Source: Polytrichum commune
Taxonomy: Eukaryota; Streptophyta; Polytrichopsida; Polytrichales; Polytrichaceae
Direction: 5' to 3'
Length of the DNA stretch: 64,000 nucleotides
Assembly (NCBI GenBank): GCA_950295325.1
Contig: OX485804.1
Location: forward strand, 30,132,001-30,196,000
The notes under the pieces are model-generated. The model did no database searches. It had not been told where the DNA came from and saw nothing but the letters and a program-made list of their open reading frames with translations. The position numbers and the translations under genes are program-made. Each line of letters opens with the position of its first letter. The first letter of the stretch is position 1. Below are positions 12,424 through 22,950 of the stretch, piece after piece.

Positions 12424-13010
12424 CAAAGTTTTTGCCCGTCCACGTCCAAAAACCTTGAATTGAAAGGCAAAAAAATTGCAACCCGTCCCAAAACCGGTAA
12501 TTTTAAAACCAACCCGTCCATGGAAAGGTCAAAGAAAAAACAACCCGTCCCAAAACCGGTTTGAAATTGAAAATTCCCGTCCCGCAAGAGGTATAAATAA
12601 GTCTCTTATAAAAAAAAAAACCGAAAGATGTCGACATGCGACTGGTTGCACTTGGAAACAATAGGATCTTGACAAATTATGCCTTCAATGTTCGTCAGTT
12701 ATCTGTCTTTTGTTGTCGATTCTCATCTTTCCAGTACACCCCATTCTAAATTTTGTGGTTGATAAATCAATGTATGCAGGTGAATCAAGCACTTCAAGAT
12801 TGATATATTGATTGGGTATTATTGGTTTGATTGCATTATGCTTGTATTCACATGTCATATATGACATAATGTAATTGATATTTGTACCATTTCTTTTTTT
12901 GGGAAAAAATAATCAAAAAAATTGTTATTTTTAGAACCCATCCAAAGTGAATTTGACACGTCCAAAAACCGGTTCATTTTCTAAGAACCCGTCCACTGGA
13001 AATGTTTTTT
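12424..13010. repeat. scattered CCGTCC...AACCGG short repeats with a GatB fragment
   Basis: The motif (A)ACCCGTCC(C)AAAACCGG or close variants recurs near 12425, 12482, 12508, 12544, 12950 and 12990, separated by AT-rich spacers. Inside, 12606-12690 ('ccgaaagatgtcgacatgcg') resembles the GatB element at 45665-45735. Confidence 0.5.
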
Positions 13011-13343
13011 TATGAGCATGTCCCTAGACATGTTAGGGACCTTGTGAAAAATCACCACTGTACTCGACGACCTAAAGGGCCCTCCCAACCTGGCTTTAGC
13101 AAGGCCGGTCTTAGGCTAATAAAACGGTCTCCCTAATACTTTGCTTCCCCACCTGCGCCAGTATTAGCCACCAAGCCAATGTGGCTATCCTAAGTGGCAG
13201 GGTTTAGGGAGCTGCTCTCAACAATAACCTTGCCAAAGCTAGCGGCCTCCCCTATTAGTGCTCCTTACTCTTAGGCCCTTTAAAGATGCCCAGGCTTAGG
13301 CATATTATTGGCCGGTGAGGGGTTTTAGTTATTAGCCCCGTCC
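13011..13343. other. unassigned, relatively GC-rich intergenic DNA
   Basis: GGCC-rich sequence with no open frame or repeat match. Confidence 0.35.
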
Positions 13344-13559
13344 CAATGACCGGTTTCATTTTATTTTATTTTGACTCAAAAGGCCGATAGGCCAACGTCA
13401 AAGCACAGGAGGCAGTTGACCACCAGGCAAGTTTTCCGTCAAGTAGAGAGGAGATTTCACAGCTGGGATTCGAACCGCTAACCTCTTCCTTGAGATTTGG
13501 GTATCTCTCCACCATCATCCAGTAATTTAAGGTCATCTCGGACCACCAACGACTGGTTT
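13344..13559 (-). mobile_element. tRNA-headed SINE with A-rich tail
   Basis: On the minus strand a perfect pol III B box, GGTTCGAATCC (near 13467-13477), lies downstream of a possible A box (TGGATGATGG, near 13513-13522). The element runs into an AAAATAAAATAAAATG tail at 13357-13372. Flanks are an imperfect 13-bp direct repeat, CAATGACCGGTTT (13344-13356) and CAACGACTGGTTT (13547-13559), with two mismatches. Head, tail and duplication together fit a SINE about 190 bp long. The family is not recognised. Confidence 0.65.
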
Positions 13560-13714
13560 TAGATAGCGGCCGGTTTTTATCAAGAAGGTTGCTAAATTTC
13601 TAAACTACTTGTGCCTAAGTGGCACGTTCTCAGCTCTCACCGTTGCCATGTCAATAAGATTCTTAAGTAGAGACAGGCCTGGGTATGAGACCCACACCTA
13701 ATCCCTTTGCCGAA

Positions 13715-14385
13715 CCCTATGTTCGGGGAACCCCGACGGCTAGTTCATTATCAGCCGATGGATTTCCCCTCATGGCCGGTCCAAATTTCCAACCATCGGA
13801 TGGCAATCCGACTGTAATTTCAATCCTCCGGCAATTAGCCGATGGACCATAAAATGTCCCGGAAATGTAGCCGATTCTTCTTGTGAGTTACTGGATTTCA
13901 GCCGGAAGCATCCAGAGCGCTATTTGTTTGGGGCATCTGATGATGCACTTGAGGAAGTACCCTAAACCTTAAACTTTTTGAATTATGCAACCTTTCCATG
14001 ACCAAATCCAATTGCTTCTATGAAGAATTGGGGGACCCTTGGCCTTCAAGCGGTGAAGGCATTGCTAGGTTCAATTCCTGCCAAGGATATTAACTCTTCA
14101 AATTTAAAGTTTTGAACATGCCTTTCTTTTCACTTATTCAAGATTTTGTACTAAGAAATGATTTCTAATAACTTTTCATACATTTTTTAAACAATTAGTG
14201 CCGATATGAATTCCATTTCATTGGATATTGGCCAATGAAAATATGAAAATATAGGCAATTGGCCAATTGGTTTTACAAAAGACCAGCTGTTGCCGATGTA
14301 AATTGGAAAAAATCCGACCCTTCGTAGCAACTACCGGCAATTAGCCACTAAGGCTTCAAAAACTTCCCGAACTCTGGCCGAACCT
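13715..14385 (+). repeat. RepR copy 1 (about 670 bp, carries a tRNA-like B box)
   Basis: The segment from 'tatgttcggggaaccccgac' to 'ggcttcaaaaacttcccgaa' matches the reverse complement of 30655-31313 nearly throughout, with indels. The part around 14040-14090 contains GGTTCAATTCC, a pol III B-box match, preceded by 'aagcggtgaaggc'. The ends share a short inverted motif, GTTCGGG. Probably a non-autonomous mobile element. Confidence 0.65.
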
Positions 14386-14739
14386 GCTGGTTGGACCCTA
14401 CATACCCTGGACCTACATCTAACGGCCAGTTTTAAAGTTAATTAGGACCCGGTTTTTATTAGGGCCAAGTGGCGAGGGGCCATAAGCCGATAACCCCCCG
14501 ACCCCCCCCCCCCTTTTGTTTTCCCTTGCTTGCTTGCTTCCTTGGATCCCCCCACGCGAATAAATTCGAGGCCCAGTTAGAGTGTCAGAGTGTGTATGGC
14601 CACACGGATGCACTTCTGTGTCGAAATGGACAGCCAAATTTATGAGATAGTGTAAGCTTTGAGCAGGATGATGACGTTGGCATTAATGTTCCCATTTGAA
14701 GAAGAATGATAGTACTATTACTACTACTACGACTATGAC
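14386..14739. other. unassigned; poly-C tract
   Basis: Contains a C run at about 14501-14513 and a short (TTGC)n. No gene. Confidence 0.4.
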
Positions 14740-14889
14740 ACGACACGGCGAAATATATATTGTATTCGGAATCACCGAACACTATATATTTTTTATACTA
14801 CTATTAATGCAATTCTCTACCGACATAAAGATTGTCGTTGTTCTATAATGTGCAGAAAAACCCACTTTGACTTTCGTGAGGAGTGAATG

Positions 14890-14925
<36 letters not shown>

Positions 14926-15005
14926 TAAACAAATATAGCGTTGTGTAATTTCAAATAGTAAGTACCACTCGGTGCAATATGTATAGTGTGGTGATACTAG
15001 GGTTG
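14740..15005 (+). mobile_element. PalQ-related element with TA/GA microsatellite
   Basis: 'gttgttctataatgtgcaga' and 'atatagcgttgtgtaatttc' followed by 'aaatagtaag' match the PalQ copy at 36235-36443. The termini are degraded. A (TA)n tract at 14890-14910 followed by (GA)n to 14925 interrupts the element. Confidence 0.45.
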
Positions 15006-15124
15006 GACTTGGTATTTGGGATATTGTGTTCAGTGGAACGGGAAGGGCAACCGAAAAAATCAAACGTGTCGTTCATGTAAATTGAAGGTGCGGATAAACG
15101 ATTTTTGGAGTGGTATATAGAAGA

Positions 15125-15300
15125 AGAAAAAAAATATAACATTACATAACTCTTTGGTTGCGTTCCATGGGACCGTGTATCACATGAGCATAGTTCTTCT
15201 TTAGTTCCGGGATTAGATGGCTATGGGGGAGCATTCGGGTTGTTTGCTATGAACTTTTTTTTGACAAGCATTTGTGAATCGTCGGAGTTTTCTTGATCGC
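15125..15300 (+). repeat. RepT copy
   Basis: 'aacattacataactctttgg' and 'gctatgaactttttt' match 49870-50010 in the same orientation. Only two copies are seen; class unknown. Confidence 0.4.
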
Positions 15301-15374
15301 AACCTTGTCCTTTGAAGAGAGTCGATCGTGTAGTTGTGCTTAGTGATGTCATGAGGTAGGTGAATACGTGGGAG

Positions 15375-15600
15375 TATCAATAACCAACATTAGTAAATGG
15401 TGTCAAAGAACTTACCCATAAGTGTCAAAATTTGTAGTATGTGGTGGGTATGCATCAAATATATCCGAATGGTATCAAAAAACAAAAAAACAAAACAAAA
15501 CGACACAAGTTCAACAATGATTTTCAACCAATGTGAGATTGGTGTATTGTTGAATGCATGGATATCAATGCACAATTTCAATAACGGTATGAAAGAACAC
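15375..15600 (+). repeat. RepP fragment
   Basis: 'caacattagtaaatggtgtc' followed by 'aaagaacttacccataagtg' corresponds to the start of the RepP copy in the CPB intron. Confidence 0.4.
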
Positions 15601-18600
15601 ACCTGACCGTTAACAAAAATTTAATGCCAACCTAATTTTCATACTTTGGAGCAAGTTATTGATTGTCAAGTAATGAAACAAGACACAAAGGGTCCCAATT
15701 TCCATATAGATTTTTAGCCGGTGTTGGAGTGGTTTACATACATGAATGCATGGCCATGCACACACAATATGGTTAAGAGTAGTGAAGAATTGTACCAACT
15801 AGCATCCAAATTGCAATCCCAATCCCTGGGGAAGGCATGTCTACGAAATTTTTTGGCAAATATGTGTGAGAACCAAGTATTTGTTAAGGGGCTATTTATC
15901 TTAGTCTTTGAAATTTGTTGGACCCTATAATTCTATTTTATTTCTTATTTTTTACCTATCATCATTTTTCTCCACCCTATGGATAATTATAAAATTTGTA
16001 ATTGTGTAATAAATTGCACCCTATTTTATTTATAAAAGGTTGGGGTTCAATTTTTCCCCTGTGGTATTGGAGTGGAGTTATTTGTTTGTTGAGGTTTTGT
16101 CACGTAACGAAACATAGCAAAATGACAAAGCGTATGAGCAATCTGAAAACGTTGTGACCATGCAGTTGAGGGAACTGTTCAAAATGGCATTGAAAATGAT
16201 AAACTAGCTCCACGTGCTTCTCACCCTAAAAAAAAACACCTCCTTTGTCTTGTTTCATCCACCACAAACCAAAGTTCATCTATAGTGACGAACCCTCGCT
16301 AATTTCTTTAACGTAACTTAACTTACCCTCTAAACTTACTCATCCTACAAACAAAATTATTCATTCCAGTTTTGGTTAGGCTAGTTTACATGGGTTTATA
16401 CCATTTTAACATCATACTGATATTAGAGTAAATTTTCCTAGATATGAAGGTTCTTACATGGTATATAAACCTAAACGGCATAAAAAACAAAACATTCTCA
16501 AATACAAGTACCCTTGGAGTGTTCATAAATATATCCTTCGTAACATGTATATGAATGGTATCAAAATAAGGTCATGGCAATCCTTAATTGGTTTCAAATT
16601 CTAAATGTTGCAAAGGGTTTTGTGGCATCTAAGGGATATTATAGGGGCATTAGAAGTGAACGAACAATTTCTTTCCAAAAACCTACCAAGCCCACTACAC
16701 TATTTATGGTAGATAATGTGGGCATACTTATAGTGTGGCTTTCCATTCAATGTACTAAAGTGTGGTCCACAATATTTTCCATCATGCATTCAGATAGAGT
16801 GGAACCTCTTTGCTTAGGAATAATTTTTGCATCAATTTCTTCATACACCATAAATTCAAACTATTTTTATTTGTAGACAAATAATAATTAATGTGGATTT
16901 TTTTGGGATTAGGTGTCTTTGATTTGTAGGTTTCTATTTTTGAAAACTAATAATAATGTAGTCTCGTATCAATACCGTCTAGGTGGGATAAGTATGAATT
17001 GAATCTCAATTTCTTGTAACTCTCTCAAGTGCACACTATTTTCCATCCATAAGAAGTATTGTAACCTACAACTTAGGCCTACAAGGTTATGCATCATGGG
17101 TTAGATACATGATGTGCATCCACATTAATATCCCCAATGCTTTTAGTGATGGTTTTCTTGTTTATAGTGTGGCCCATAGTATTTATAATAAACAATGTAT
17201 CCCAAGGGAACCCACATATTTCAGTTCACGACACTCGCCATAGAGGCAAAGCTTGAAACGTGCCCCTCCCTACAGGGTTTCAATATACCAAATTAGGGTC
17301 ATTGATTGCAATTGGGTCCATTCACGATTGGGGTACTACTTTTGGGACAAAAGAATTAAGGACTATGTCGCAGTGGATCTCGACGTTTATTATGATTTAC
17401 TATTATTTTATTTTATTTTATAAAAAGTAGATAGGTCATGGGATTTATCAAAAATACATTATAAATTATTTAAAATAACTTATAATAGATAAATCCTTTA
17501 TGAAAAGAGTAGATAGGTCATAGGACTTGCAGAAACGTCATAGGACTTGTTTGGGCCACATCAATGGCAATTTCATTATTGAAGTGTACATCGGAGGTGA
17601 ATTATTTCTTTTTTTGCATCCTAGTGCCTTGGTGTAAGTGTCATGTGTCCATACATATATATTATTATGTCCAATTCTAATTCTAAACGTTTTTTTTTTT
17701 TCATGTAGTCATGTTATTGTGTAATGTTGGCCATGTGTTGGTGTCATATGTAAAGCTATACAATTGGCATGCAATACATTTTTTATTCTATTGGTACATA
17801 ATTGAACGATAAGTCTGAGGAAGAAATTTGGGACCATTGTAAGTAATCTTTGTTGTCATTTTCATTCCTCAATCCTAAGGTCAACAATTATGACAACAAC
17901 CATAGATGTCCGTTAAGGAATCAAAATGATATCTCAAATAACCTTATTCCTTGTAAATTAATTATGTCAATGTACTCGTTATGGAATATTAAATGCAGGT
18001 ATGATCCAAAATATGCTCCACAATACAAATCTAAGCACACGAACTCTGTAAAGTTCTCTACTTCAGTCTTTTAACCGTTAGACACTCATTCTTGGTACCA
18101 CAATCGTGAATGCCCCCAACTGGACTCTACAATCAGTCTCCATCATTATCACCACCCATGTAGTAGTTCTAATGAAACCTTTTATAGACATGAAGGGGGG
18201 GGGGGTAAGGTAACCGATCCTAATTTGATTATAACTCATCTTAATCGGACGCTTATGTTTAGATGTTGTGTGGCTAGACGTGGCTCTAAGTACAAACCAC
18301 AAAAAGGCATGTAATAAGAAAAGATTGGTGTTTCGTGTTTGCGATTTAAAATTATGCATTTGCTATAACTTTCTGCTAGGAGTGTCACTCTTTACCAAGT
18401 GAGTTATGTTATGTTGCTTGATGAATAACATTATCTATTAATGTTATACATGGTTGTGTTCAAAATGAATATGAGTAAAAATATAATACAAACACGAAAC
18501 TCCAAATGAAAGGTATAGTAAGTACAAACACAGTAAGTGTTACTTTGTCACCCGTTACCACACAAAATCTCACTCCCACTTTTTCCTTGGTCTCAGCACC

Positions 18601-18877
18601 TCATGTACTCACAACCACTGCCCCAAATGCCACTCACACCTAAGTGAGTGCCTATATGGATTTAATCTTTCTTTTTACTTCATATATACCGCTATTCGAG
18701 CCCTCTAAACCAACATAAGGTTTGTAGGCCTTATATGGTCACTCTTCATAATCAGACATTTATAATTCAATTGTATGTGGCAAGGGGGATATAGTTAAGA
18801 CTAGACACCAAAAAGACATGTGTAACAATGAAATTGGATTATGTGCACAAAATGTATTTTGAAAGTTTATAGGTTTG

Positions 18878-18886
<9 letters not shown>
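15601..18886. other. unassigned AT-rich intergenic DNA
   Basis: Contains a short RepP fragment at 16395-16565 ('ttcttacatggtatataaac'). A pair of 'gtagataggtcat(g/a)gga' direct repeats lies near 17424 and 17506. There is a poly-T tract near 17690 and a G run near 18197. No gene is supported. Confidence 0.35.

Positions 18887-18938
<52 letters not shown>
18887..18938 (+). repeat. (GA)26 microsatellite
   Basis: 52 bases of uninterrupted GA, preceded by a short (GT)3. Confidence 0.97.
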
Positions 18939-18941
<3 letters not shown>

Positions 18942-20440
18942 TTGCTTTGACTTCCTATAACTTTTGGATCTCAACTTTGAATATGAAATTGGAAATGTCA
19001 AAGTCAATATGCATAATCGTTAAACATATGAGAAGATGTCCGATTTGATCCAACAATCCAAATTATATCTAGAGTGACCAAGCTTTAAGATTCATTTGTA
19101 TCTAGAGTGCTAATCTTCAATAATCAAGGAATGAAATCCACTAGCCTTTAAGGAGAAGAAACTTCAAGATTTGAATTTTTCCCCTCGCGATTTCATTTTG
19201 CAAGTTTACATGTGCAAGTTTCTACCCGGGTACTTCACTATCTCATTGTTTCTGTATATATGTGCATTGAAGCTTCTTCTTTTTTTAAGGAGGGGGGTTG
19301 CTTACATAACTCTTTTATTTTATTTTAATATTAATACACTATTTTTTCTTCTACTTCTACTTTTGCCCCATTATCTTGCACCCTTTAGGTAGTTTGAATT
19401 TAAAGGTTGCCATCTAAACTTAAATTTTATATTAATTCAAAATATGTCTCTTTTGTGTTTTTTAAAAGCAATGTATGTGTGGTGTTTTAAGCCACCCTAT
19501 ATCACACAAGTTTAGTAACATAAGGCAACCCATAAACATAAGACATGGGTTGCCTAATGTTACTAAGTTTGTCAATAATGGGTGGGAATACAATATTGAC
19601 AAGGAATTGAGACACCAAACAATGACAATGATACAACATGATGAAGAGGAACACAACTCCTTGAACACTACTAAAGAATATAGAAACACTACTAAATGCT
19701 CAAGAGTTGAGGTTGTGAGTGGAGAAACCTTGTGACTCTCTACAAGGCTTGTGCCGTCCTAAATAGAATACCCTATATGCAGTTCTACAAAAAATTAATA
19801 CATGACATTACATGGTACCATATAGTAATAATAATGCAATATAAGAATGAAGATGATGCTATATTACATTGAATTTTTTTCAAAAAAACTACTTGCACAT
19901 ATAAAGAGTACCTATATCAACTCTCACTCTATTCCTAATATTTCACTCGTGAAGTACCCTGGAGATTCCCACTACACCACATAGTTGTTGTTTATATAAC
20001 TTCCATGTTTGGATCGTTATAGCTAAACTTGATCTTACAACTATAGTACATAATGTTTTGGAATTTGTGTGATTTTGGATTTTTTCCAAATTTGTTATGA
20101 TTTATTTACTTATTTCATATTATCAAAATTACATTCCTTGCTTTAAAGGCCAAATATATTGAATAAATGAGGGGATATGGTTAGGTCACTATGAGTAACC
20201 ATAAAGGCAACTTTAAATAGCTATGTTTGAGTGGTGAAATTGGGGGCGGGGGTGAAAGATACATACAAGATATGATTGGTAATGTGAAATTAGGGTTAGA
20301 CAATAACAAAGTTATCAAACACATTCATTTGATCATGATAACAAGTCTTGTGCTTTATTAAGAATGGACACTAGAAGTATACGGGTTGCAATGAAGTTTG
20401 ACTATGTGCTCAAAATATAATAAGCAACCATTCTAAGTTC
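18939..20440. other. unassigned; contains a hairpin at 19514-19564
   Basis: AT-rich with no gene. The hairpin has 20-base arms (AGTAACATAAGGCAACCCAT and its reverse complement with one mismatch) and an 11-base loop. Confidence 0.4.
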
Positions 20441-20744
20441 ACTACACTACATAACATATTTAGTGTTTGATATGCTAAGTACAAACACATACACTAAATG
20501 TCAATAACCTTATGAAAGTAAGTAACATTAAATGTAAACTCAAACACTAAATATCAACTATGGTAATATGTGGAAGTAATTGTTTGAATTTAGTGTTAGT
20601 AAGGATATGAAAAAGAAGAAGATAACAATGATAAAAGGAGAATTCCAACATATCTTCTAACATTAATTGTCAAGGAACTAACACTAAGGTGGGGTGGTAA
20701 AAACATTACATATAATCAAACACTTATATCATATGTAGTGTAGT
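20441..20744 (+). mobile_element. PalC element, complete copy (about 304 bp)
   Basis: It starts ACTACACTACATAACATATT, then 'tagtgtttgat'. It ends 'atcaaacactt' then ATATCATATGTAGTGTAGT, so the terminal repeats are about 30 bp with a few mismatches. The body ('ctatgaaagtaagtaacatt', 'tatggtaatatgtggaagt') is repeated in the palindrome at 44425-44968. Non-autonomous; no clear target duplication. Confidence 0.7.
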
Positions 20745-21339
20745 TAACAAGACCAATGTGATTGTCAAAAGAGTAAGAAGATCTTCAGTTCGACCTCTCA
20801 ATTTTTTGACGTCTCAACTCCAATTCCGAAACATGAAATGACAGCCTTTCACAATTTGCAATTGCTTACTGAAGGAGACAACTGCGAATCCAATCCAACA
20901 TCCAAAATTGTTTGTGGATTGGTAGTGCCCAATAGGGCCACATACATCACATGTAGGTCACAATTTTGAAGGCGCGATAACTCTTCGGGCTATCATGATG
21001 ATAATGGATTTTTGGAGCATTAAATGGACAATCAAAAGCAAGGGTTTCGAGTGCTCAATTTGGACCGAAACCTCACAAATATGTCCATGTTGTAGTTATG
21101 AATACCTTCGATAAACACAAAATTACTTTCAAAAAACTCAAGTATGTTTGACAACTACTCTTCACATTGTTCATTTCATTACGACCCGGGGAGAAAACAA
21201 TCTTTGAGACATCATTTTGAGCATGCCATTGACCGCCCAAAATATCCCATATCATAATATGCCCTCTCGAGTATTTCAACACTGGCAGCTTAGGACAATG
21301 TAAGTTAGGAAAAGAAATAATACATAAATAACACACACA

Positions 21340-21740
21340 CACACACGGGGTGCATTTTTTTTAAAATATGCATTTTAAAATACTTGGAAAATTTTGAGGC
21401 GTCTTTTATGTTTTTAATCATAGATTCACTGCTACATGTTAGTCCATGTCACTAGGGCAAATATAAACACGCGCAATTTTGTTAATTGTTTCATATTATT
21501 ACATAGCATTAGTACATTTTAACTCAAAGACAATGCCTGAGCCTTGAGCTCTGCCACATAAACTGACAAATTTCATAATACAGATATTGTATCCGGGGGC
21601 AATCCAAGCACAGTCTTGGATCAATACTTGGGCAAAGAAGAGTTTGAAGAACTGATTCTAGAAGAAGGGAATGTTTTCAACAATGATTTTCCATAAAGGA
21701 CCTCATGGATTGATGTCTTCAATGAATATCAATTCTTTTT
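21340..21740 (-). repeat. RepK copy 1
   Basis: The reverse complement aligns with 25925-26390 over about 380 bp ('gaggtcctttatgg', 'cccaagtattgatccaag', 'tatatttgcccta'). In both copies the aligned part includes frames with stops, so it may derive from a gene or an autonomous element I cannot name. Confidence 0.55.
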
Positions 21741-22663
21741 AAATATGTTTTTTGGAAAAAAATTAAAATATTTTTATAGTGTTGCCTCCGACACTAAATT
21801 AAAAATGCAACACACACACACACATAACTAAATGGTGCCCTTCATTAGGCATTTCAACTTCATAGCGGCAATGGATAATTTTGAAGCCCCGAACGAGTCA
21901 TTGTTAGAGCTCTAAAATGATTTCTACCTATTACCTTGCTCCACTACCATTGACTTACTTATGGTAGGCTTACATTGGAGTTTGGGTCCAAGTACTTTGG
22001 TCCAAGTCCAAATCACCTTGTTAAATAACTTATTTTCGGACTCAAGATTGGATATGTGCTAGAAGTTTATTTTCTTAAATGGGGAGTAGTGTTTGGCAAG
22101 AAAGCGATGCCACATTAGAGTCACTTTGTTTTTCCATACATTGGACATGTACCCTATTGTAAACTCCTTGTGTTCAAAAAATTTCTCTTGATCAATAAAT
22201 TCATTCTTTGACTCCAGTGCAAACCAACCCGTACATTTTAAAGCCCAATTCAAGAAATATTCATAATGTGAGGTGGTAGCTTGTGTGGAAAGCTCCTTCC
22301 ATACCCAAACAACTCTTGCATTTTCAACCACTCACTATGCTCTCACTCTTTCACTTGTAGTTGTTGGTACGGAGTACATATCAAAAGCTATGAAGGAAGA
22401 CACTCCAAAGAGCCTAAGTCCACATTCTAATATAAAAATCGAGGGAGGAAACATGAATATCAAATGAAGAGCAATTGGTAATTGAGTGATCATTGCATCC
22501 AAATGACCAAATGTCAAGGATTTATTTTATTTTATTTTTTCTGTTTGTTTGTGGAAAAAGAGGAAAATTTGGAGAAGATATTGTCATTGGAGCAACTAGA
22601 GATGTTTCTTGAGAGTAGGTTTAGATGATGAGGACCTCGCGTGATAGGCATGTGCCTGGTTCA

Positions 22664-22665
<2 letters not shown>
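21741..22665. other. unassigned intergenic DNA
   Basis: Includes short (CA)n tracts at about 21329-21344 and 21811-21824. The open frame on the minus strand at 22059-22331 has no recognisable motif. Confidence 0.35.

Positions 22666-22716
<51 letters not shown>
22666..22716 (+). repeat. (GA)25 microsatellite
   Basis: 51 bases of uninterrupted GA. Confidence 0.97.
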
Positions 22717-22718
<2 letters not shown>

Positions 22719-22774
22719 ACTTGTTGAACACCAACCAACAAGGTATACTCTTAAGTGTATACTTTTCTTTTTCT

Positions 22775-22950
22775 TTTTCCAACTAGCCCACTCCTACTAG
22801 GATATGAAATACACAATTAGTACAATGGCTAGCAAAACCAAATTGAGGTTGTTGTCACTTTCCTCATCATTTTCAAATATCGTAAAGATATCTTGTTCAA
22901 TATCAAAGTGAGGATTCTTGTGCTCATTGAATGGTCATATATGTCCCTCC
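22775..22950 (+). repeat. RepL copy
   Basis: 'ctagcccactcctactagga' and 'gtgaggattcttgtgctc' match 49628-49800 in the same orientation. It ends at a poly-C stretch (22949-22974). Confidence 0.45.

Noticed and set aside
13440-13548. Genuine tRNA gene on the minus strand
   Set aside because: The B box is perfect but the T stem is mismatched and no acceptor stem forms; SINE structure explains it better.
14030-14100. tRNA gene in RepR
   Set aside because: Only B-box-like and D-arm-like pieces; no cloverleaf, and the sequence lies inside a larger repeat.
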